From assembly GCA_046314755.1 (NCBI GenBank), contig JBKDBG010000060.1, positions 1-10,192 on the forward strand: a stretch of 10,192 nt of DNA, written 5' to 3'. This document shows, in pieces, positions 5,803 to 10,192 of this stretch. Each line of letters starts with the position of its first letter. Positions within the stretch are counted from its first letter, which is position 1. The position numbers were made by a program, and so were the translations under genes. The stretch comes from UBA6183 sp046314755. Its GTDB lineage: Bacteria; Bacteroidota; Bacteroidia; UKL13-3. The notes beneath the pieces are model-generated. The model had not been told where the DNA came from and made no database searches. It saw only the letters and a list, made by a program, of their open reading frames with translations.

Positions 5803-5818
5803 TTTGATGTGAATCAAA
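5803..5818. promoter_or_regulatory. FNR-type operator palindrome (TTTGAT-N4-ATCAAA)
   Basis: TTTGATGTGAATCAAA is a perfect inverted repeat with 6-bp arms around GTGA. Its core TTGAT-N4-ATCAA is identical to the E. coli FNR consensus. A further ATCAA half-site at 5796-5800 forms a second overlapping palindrome with TTTGAT (5803-5808). The site lies between the membrane-protein gene and the CarF/PEDS1-like gene, upstream of the latter. The regulator encoded at the end of that operon has the matching ExxSR recognition helix, making it the obvious candidate to bind here. Confidence 0.7.
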
Positions 5819-5832
5819 AAGTATTTATCCGG

Positions 5833-6246
5833 TTATTTATTTGGTTTGGCCAACCAATAGCCCAAGTACCCGAATGGGATGTAGGCAAGCAATAAATCAA
5901 CCAATGCAAACCAAATAGGAGAAGGCAATAAGGCGAGGTTAATAATGCCACCCAATAAAAACCATCCACTAAGTATAATTGCGAATCGTTGGTGTGAATT
6001 TAATACAAGTTTTACGGTTACAATTGCACCAACTAGCGTGCCAAGTGCATGAGCTAAAAATGGCAGGAGAAAATGTTTGGGCTCCATAAGTGGCATAGCA
6101 GCCTTGAGGCCTTCCATTGTTGTTAAATCAACACCGGCAGGAGGAGGAATGATACTACCGCTTACGGTGATAATGGCCATGTTCACAACACTGCCAATAA
6201 CAATACCGGCAAGAATTGCCAATACATTTCTGAGCATAGGTTTCAT
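5833..6246 (-). CDS. Small four-helix membrane protein of unknown function
   Basis: I do not recognise a characterised family. The 137-residue product has four hydrophobic helices (about 5-28, 58-80, 87-106 and 110-133). A polar loop between helices 1 and 2 contains SIIPPPAGVDLTTMEGL (31-47), whose proline run and acidic end look like a conserved feature. Helix 2 carries H66 in LAHALGTLVGA and the C-terminus ends in a short basic tail. It has no signal-peptide cleavage site and should sit in the inner membrane. Start choice is ATG at 6246 or, three codons on, at 6237. It is 70 nt downstream of the NHL lipoprotein gene and 77 nt upstream of the desaturase start, with a regulatory palindrome in between, so it may be a single-gene unit. 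An inverted repeat overlaps the start codon. Confidence 0.8.
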   Translation of the reverse strand: MKPMLRNVLAILAGIVIGSVVNMAIITVSGSIIPPPAGVDLTTMEGLKAAMPLMEPKHFLLPFLAHALGTLVGAIVTVKLVLNSHQRFAIILSGWFLLGGIINLALLPSPIWFALVDLLLAYIPFGYLGYWLAKPNK

Positions 6247-6270
6247 AACAAAATAGGTTAAGTTGTTATG
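6244..6270 (-). repeat. Inverted repeat covering the start codon of the membrane-protein gene
   Basis: CATAACAA (6244-6251) and TTGTTATG (6263-6270) are perfect 8-bp complements separated by 11 nt. In the minus-strand mRNA the 3' arm contains the ATG at 6246-6244, so the hairpin would hide the start codon. As DNA it could instead be an operator. The AT-rich stem is weak as RNA. Confidence 0.4.
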
Positions 6271-6316
6271 TAAAGGTAATATAAATGCTCAATCGGATGG
6301 ATTAAAAAATAATGAA

Positions 6317-7537
6317 TTACTCTAAGTCGGTGCTTAGAATATAGCGGCAAACACGGTTGTTTTTCTTATCAGCCACAAAAATAATTCTGCGGTTGTAACA
6401 AACTCCGCTTGGGTCATTAAAGTTGAATGGACCATTGTTGCTTCCATCACTCGCTGAACCTCCGAATGATACAATAATTTGTTTTCTGAGCCCCGAATTT
6501 GCAGGAGGATTTACACCTTCGTACCCCTGAGGTGTAAATACATAAAGAGAATCCGTTTCGCTATCTACCACAAACATATAACCTAAGTTATCAGGTGCGA
6601 TATAACAATCTTCCGGTTTTTTAAATCTGAAACTTTCATATAAAAACCTATCGGCTTTTGTTTTATCAAAGTTTAAAAACTGAGGCGACTCTTGGTATTG
6701 TGGTCCTAACTCTGGATCATCAAACGCATCTATTACGATGGCTCTATATTCAACATTTGTTCCGGGGGCTGCTTGTGTAATAAAAAAACTTTTTGAAGTA
6801 CTGATACCTTGAATGCGTTGTGGAGGCGCTGCATAGGTAGCAATAGAAGAAATGCCTAATGCCGATTTTAAACTCGAGTTGTTGGGGTTAAGGCCTATGG
6901 CAAATCCGGTATTTGTTCCTCCGGCATCAAAAACCAATACGCCATTATCCGGACGAACGAATGAGTTCGGATCATTGCGTGGACCTGTGCGAGTAACATA
7001 AACCGTATTGTCGTGTAAGGTTGCAATTCCCGTAAACTGTACGGCTTCATCATCAGCTCCACGATTAGCGGTAGCGGCTCTCGAAATATCATTTAACGGA
7101 TGAATGAGGGTATCAATAATTTGATAGTTGCCGGCTGCTGTATTGATTAAATGATAAACGGCAGCACGATTTCCTAAAAGCGGATCATTTACTCTTCCTA
7201 ATACATAGGTGTGTAATCTTCGGTCTTGGGTAACATCGGTGGCGCCAGGTATAGGAATGATTTGTGCTGTTTTACCTGTTTGATCGAGCACATTAAGTCC
7301 TCTGTCATCAACAACATATACCATTTCATCATATCCAACATACACATCAACCGGGTTAATAAAGTTGGTGAAGAATGGATAAAGCGGTACATAACCAACC
7401 TTGTTTGGAACGAGGTTAGGGTCAATTCTTCCTTGCTCAAAAATTTGTTTGGTTTGATCATCATCTTTGCTTCCGCAACCAATAATTGCGAACAATACAA
7501 AAGAGAGAAGAACATGTTTTACCTGCGCGTATTTCAT
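6317..7537 (-). CDS. NHL-repeat (beta-propeller) lipoprotein, probably surface-exposed
   Basis: Starting at the ATG at 7537 the protein is 406 residues and begins MKYAQVKHVLLSFVLFAIIG before C21, a signal peptide with a lipobox (IIGC). The longer reading from 7561 adds eight residues, overlaps the upstream gene's stop codon and spoils the signal peptide. After the cysteine comes GSKDDDQ, an acidic stretch like the lipoprotein export signals (K followed by D/E) that send lipoproteins to the cell surface in Bacteroidota. The mature part has repeated beta-propeller-like blades, for example INPVDVYVGYDEMVYVVDD near the N-terminus and FNDPSGVCYNRRIIFVADKK followed by NNRVCRYI at the C-terminus, the classic NHL pattern. 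It starts 7 nt after the stop of the PorV/PorQ-family gene, so the two form an operon. Its ligand is unknown. Its lipid anchor would be installed by enzymes of the Lgt and Lnt types encoded on either side. Confidence 0.82.
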   Translation of the reverse strand: MKYAQVKHVLLSFVLFAIIGCGSKDDDQTKQIFEQGRIDPNLVPNKVGYVPLYPFFTNFINPVDVYVGYDEMVYVVDDRGLNVLDQTGKTAQIIPIPGATDVTQDRRLHTYVLGRVNDPLLGNRAAVYHLINTAAGNYQIIDTLIHPLNDISRAATANRGADDEAVQFTGIATLHDNTVYVTRTGPRNDPNSFVRPDNGVLVFDAGGTNTGFAIGLNPNNSSLKSALGISSIATYAAPPQRIQGISTSKSFFITQAAPGTNVEYRAIVIDAFDDPELGPQYQESPQFLNFDKTKADRFLYESFRFKKPEDCYIAPDNLGYMFVVDSETDSLYVFTPQGYEGVNPPANSGLRKQIIVSFGGSASDGSNNGPFNFNDPSGVCYNRRIIFVADKKNNRVCRYILSTDLE

Positions 7538-7544
7538 ATCATGA

Positions 7545-8546
7545 TTAATACAAAGTAACACCTAAAGTTAATCGTTGAATATTGCCTAAGGTTGATTTAG
7601 CCAAAATGCCGTAATCGAATGATAGTGCTCCAAACTTACGTTTCAATTTAAAACCAACACCGGCCGATGGAGCCAAGTATCTGTCATCACTCGCAAACTC
7701 GTAACCTGCTCTGGCAAACAACATTTTTTTGTATAAATATTCAGTGCCAATGGCATAGGTTTCATTATTGTCTGTAGGGTGATTCAGTTGGGCAGCTACG
7801 GTAAGGTTATGCTTGTAACCAATAATCGGATCAAAGGCAGCACCAATTCTAAAAATGCCCGGAACAGTTACCGTGGTGAAGTTGGTTACATCTGTTGGAC
7901 CCGAAAATTTTAACAACTGAGCTTTTCCATCCGGACGTACATTAAATCCGAAGTTGCTGAAACTGATTCCAAATCGCGTGTTTTTAACACCCACATCATA
8001 TTTCAACCCTAAATCAAATAATGCATTATGAATTTGAATTCCGGGAAATCCTTCGTTGGCATACCGAACGTTTAATCCAAAAGAAAAATTCTTGGTTAAA
8101 ATTTGCGCATAGGTTAGCCCTAAATAGTAATTACTCATGGTGAATGTTCTACCTGTTCCTGTAGGATCAAATTCAGTGGTTTCATCCATGGTTCCATAGT
8201 TCATTGAAAATACTTGAAAACCAACAAACGAAAACTCTCCTGTACGGTAAACTGCGCCTAAATAGTTTGCGCTGATATCGCCAAAATATTGTGTGTTTGA
8301 CAGACTTACATTTAGCTTACCGGTATCTTGCGTAATACCGGCCGGATTCCAAAACATGGAAGAAGCATCATTGGCTATGGCCACATAAGCTCCACCTAAA
8401 CTTAATGAGCGAGCATCAGGGGCAATTTTTAAAAATTGCATACCGGTACTTCCGCTTCTCGAATCGCCAAATGTGGGCAATATTTGCGCCTGTACAGCAC
8501 GCATGCCCAATAAAAACAGTGCAGATAGGTAAACTTTGCGTTTCAT
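7545..8546 (-). CDS. PorV/PorQ-family outer-membrane beta-barrel protein
   Basis: This 333-residue protein has a signal peptide (MKRKVYLSALFLLGMRAVQA, 1-20). The family pattern FLKIAPDARSLSLGGAYVA (38-56) and NDASSMFWNPAGI (59-71) follows, then amphipathic strands to a C-terminal LGVTLY. These motifs mark the PorV/PorQ proteins, FadL-like barrels of Bacteroidota. The best-known members, PorV and PorQ, serve type IX secretion, but the family is large and many paralogues have no tested role, so I do not assign a gene symbol. It is the first gene of an operon with the NHL lipoprotein. A barrel and a probable surface lipoprotein made together could form a complex; this is inference. The 108-nt gap to the divergent lnt holds both promoters; on this strand only a weak -7-like TTTATTTG is seen near the start. 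Confidence 0.85.
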   Translation of the reverse strand: MKRKVYLSALFLLGMRAVQAQILPTFGDSRSGSTGMQFLKIAPDARSLSLGGAYVAIANDASSMFWNPAGITQDTGKLNVSLSNTQYFGDISANYLGAVYRTGEFSFVGFQVFSMNYGTMDETTEFDPTGTGRTFTMSNYYLGLTYAQILTKNFSFGLNVRYANEGFPGIQIHNALFDLGLKYDVGVKNTRFGISFSNFGFNVRPDGKAQLLKFSGPTDVTNFTTVTVPGIFRIGAAFDPIIGYKHNLTVAAQLNHPTDNNETYAIGTEYLYKKMLFARAGYEFASDDRYLAPSAGVGFKLKRKFGALSFDYGILAKSTLGNIQRLTLGVTLY

Positions 8547-8635
8547 TTAACCCAACAAATAAAAGGCATTTTTTGCTATTTGCCGTGTTAAATAATGATT
8601 ATTTGAAAAGTAAATAAAAATAGCCAAGTATCATG

Positions 8636-8643
8636 TAGCTTTG
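8636..8643 (+). promoter_or_regulatory. -7 promoter element for lnt
   Basis: TAGCTTTG is a full match to the Bacteroidota TAnnTTTG -7 consensus, 11 nt before the lnt ATG. No TTG is found at the usual 19-21 bp spacing; the nearest TTTG (8602-8605) is 30 bp away. The mRNA leader would be very short. Confidence 0.45.
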
Positions 8644-8654
8644 CAGGGTTATTT

Positions 8655-10192
8655 ATGTTTCCATTAAAAACACAACACATTCATACTAAACTTTTTGGAC
8701 TGTCGCTACTTAGTGGAGCACTGTTGGTGTTATCATGGTATCCAATCAACCTATTCCCCTTATTAGCCGTTGCTTTTGTTCCTTTGTTTTTTACGCAAAA
8801 GTTGCTGGTTGAAAACCACCTGCACACAGGCTGGGCTTTTTTATACGGTTTTACTACATTTTTTATTTTTAATGTAGGAACAACTTGGTGGATTTGGAAT
8901 GCAAGTCCTGCCGGTTCTGTATTTGCAATTGTGCTCACAACTATGCTGATGGTATTGCCATTTTTGTTGCAATACTTTTTGCATAGAAGAGCACAAGCGG
9001 TTACCCATTTTTGGCCTTTTATTATCATGTGGTTAAGCATGGAGTATGTACACAGCACATGGGAGTTTGCATGGCCTTGGTTATTATTGGGCAATGGCTT
9101 TGCGGGAGCACCTTTTTTGGTGCAGTGGTATGAATATACTGGTGCGGCAGGAGGTACTTTGTGGGTTTTATGGTTAAATCAAGGCATATTTAAAGTTTGG
9201 AATAACAGAGCAAAATGGGAAAGCAAAACTCTCAACACCAAGTTTTTTAACCTTATTTTCTTTAGGGTTTTTGCGCCTGTATTTCTTTCGTTATACGTTG
9301 CTTATCAATACCGCCAACATAAACAAAACAACTATCATACATCCATTAAAGTGGTGGTGGTTCAACCCAATATCGATCCCTATAAAGATAAATATTCAGG
9401 ATTAAGTGCGTACGACCAAACGCAAAAAATGCTGGATTTGGCTAAAACCAAAACCGACTCTGCCACACAATTAATTGTGTTTCCTGAAACAGCCTTGGTT
9501 GGTAATTTAAATGAAAACGCCATTCAACATGAACAAGCCATTTGGCAATTGTCACAATTTGCATCAAAATATCCTACGCTGGCTATATTAACCGGTGCAG
9601 AAACTCACCGCGTATTCGAGCAAGGAGAGTACATTTCAGAAACTGCTCGTCCACTTGACAATGGAATGTTTTATGATGCCTATAATGCAGCGTTACTTTA
9701 TCAACCACAACAAAAAAACGTTCCAATATACCATAAAAGTATTTTAGTGCCTGGGGTTGAAAAGATTCCTTATTCAAGGTATTTTAAATTTATGAATGAA
9801 TTTATGATTGACTTGGGAGGAACATCTGGTGGACTTGGCATTGATCATGAACCGCAAGTTTTTTCGTTGAACAATGAAGTAAAAGTAGCACCGGTAATTT
9901 GTTATGAAAGTGTTTTTGGCGAATACGTTGCTAAATACGTACAAAAAGGCGCCAACGTGTTAACCATTATCACCAATGACGGTTGGTGGGGAAATACACC
10001 CGGCTATCAGCAGCACATGGTTTATGCATCATTACGAGCCATTGAAAACAGAAGATACATTGCACGTTGTGCCAACACAGGTATTTCGGGCTTTATTGAT
10101 GATGAAGGAAATATTTTGAAACAATCAAAATGGTGGACACCGGATGCGTTGAGTGAAGACTTAAAACTAATCCCTTATCAAACCTTCTATAC
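8655..10192 (+). CDS. lnt: Apolipoprotein N-acyltransferase Lnt (3' end outside window)
   Basis: The frame is open from the ATG at 8655 to the window end (512 complete codons). Lnt adds the third acyl chain, on the N-terminal amino group of the lipidated cysteine, the last step of lipoprotein maturation in the inner membrane. The first part (about 1-240) is a set of hydrophobic helices containing WPWLLLGNG. The second is a nitrilase-like domain with the full Glu-Lys-Cys triad: E278 in FPETA, K361 in YHKSILVPGVEKIPYS and C416 in VICYES. It also has ITNDGWWGNTPGYQQH and RAIENRRYIARCANTGISG, both typical of Lnt. E369 matches the additional essential Glu of the E. coli enzyme. The E. coli protein is 512 residues, so only a short C-terminus, including the final membrane helix, is probably missing. 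It diverges from the PorV/PorQ-family gene. Confidence 0.96.
   Translation, partial: MFPLKTQHIHTKLFGLSLLSGALLVLSWYPINLFPLLAVAFVPLFFTQKLLVENHLHTGWAFLYGFTTFFIFNVGTTWWIWNASPAGSVFAIVLTTMLMVLPFLLQYFLHRRAQAVTHFWPFIIMWLSMEYVHSTWEFAWPWLLLGNGFAGAPFLVQWYEYTGAAGGTLWVLWLNQGIFKVWNNRAKWESKTLNTKFFNLIFFRVFAPVFLSLYVAYQYRQHKQNNYHTSIKVVVVQPNIDPYKDKYSGLSAYDQTQKMLDLAKTKTDSATQLIVFPETALVGNLNENAIQHEQAIWQLSQFASKYPTLAILTGAETHRVFEQGEYISETARPLDNGMFYDAYNAALLYQPQQKNVPIYHKSILVPGVEKIPYSRYFKFMNEFMIDLGGTSGGLGIDHEPQVFSLNNEVKVAPVICYESVFGEYVAKYVQKGANVLTIITNDGWWGNTPGYQQHMVYASLRAIENRRYIARCANTGISGFIDDEGNILKQSKWWTPDALSEDLKLIPYQTFY

Noticed and set aside
7538..7561. Upstream ATG (7561) as start of the NHL lipoprotein
   Set aside because: It overlaps the preceding gene's end and places eight residues before an otherwise standard lipoprotein signal peptide beginning MKYAQVK.
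8681..9094. Minus-strand 137-codon open frame
   Set aside because: It is a shadow of lnt, whose plus-strand frame is open to the window end with the complete catalytic triad.
1..10192. CRISPR arrays, insertion sequences, tRNA or rRNA genes, phage or toxin-antitoxin genes
   Set aside because: No spaced direct repeats, transposase-like frames, tRNA cloverleaf blocks or rRNA sequence were recognised anywhere in the window.

Overview
The window reads as chromosomal DNA of a member of the Bacteroidota. It is AT-rich (roughly 40 % GC by eye). It carries a TonB-dependent receptor, a PorV/PorQ-type outer-membrane barrel and a lipoprotein with an acidic stretch right after its lipobox cysteine. Several -7 elements resemble the Bacteroidota TAnnTTTG consensus. 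I cannot assign a genus. No mobile element, CRISPR array, rRNA or tRNA is visible.

Region 1 (1-3764) is a thiamine-uptake module. A partial PnuC-family inner-membrane transporter (probably PnuT) runs leftwards off the window. Divergent from it, a Bacteroidota-type promoter leads directly into a canonical TPP riboswitch, a terminator-like hairpin, a TonB-dependent receptor (predicted outer-membrane thiamine transporter) and, 3 nt later, a protein of the acyl-CoA dehydrogenase / flavin monooxygenase superfamily. That last gene is an unexpected member of a TPP-controlled transcript and is one of the two best leads here.

Region 2 (3806-4567) is an lgt-family gene (prolipoprotein diacylglyceryl transferase) with an unusual cysteine-rich signature. 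It lies 41 nt downstream of the thiamine operon and converges on the next block.

Region 3 (4593-5818, minus strand) is a two-gene operon: a CarF/PEDS1 (TMEM189/Kua) plasmanylethanolamine desaturase homologue, then a Crp/Fnr-family regulator. Upstream lies a perfect FNR-type palindrome (TTGAT-N4-ATCAA). The regulator's recognition helix has the ExxSR pattern that in E. coli FNR reads TTGAT half-sites. This suggests an autoregulated ether-lipid/plasmalogen switch and is the other main lead.

Region 4 (5833-8546, minus strand) holds a small four-helix membrane protein of unknown function, preceded by an inverted repeat covering its start codon. Upstream of it is a two-gene operon: a PorV/PorQ-family outer-membrane barrel and an NHL-repeat lipoprotein with a likely surface-export signal.

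Region 5 (8655-10192, plus strand) is lnt, apolipoprotein N-acyltransferase, with an intact catalytic triad but cut by the window end. Lgt and Lnt are the first and last enzymes of lipoprotein maturation, and a lipoprotein gene lies between them. I would not infer more than proximity from this.

Intergenic gaps are short. The only long non-coding stretch (261-545) is accounted for by the promoters, riboswitch and leader hairpins.
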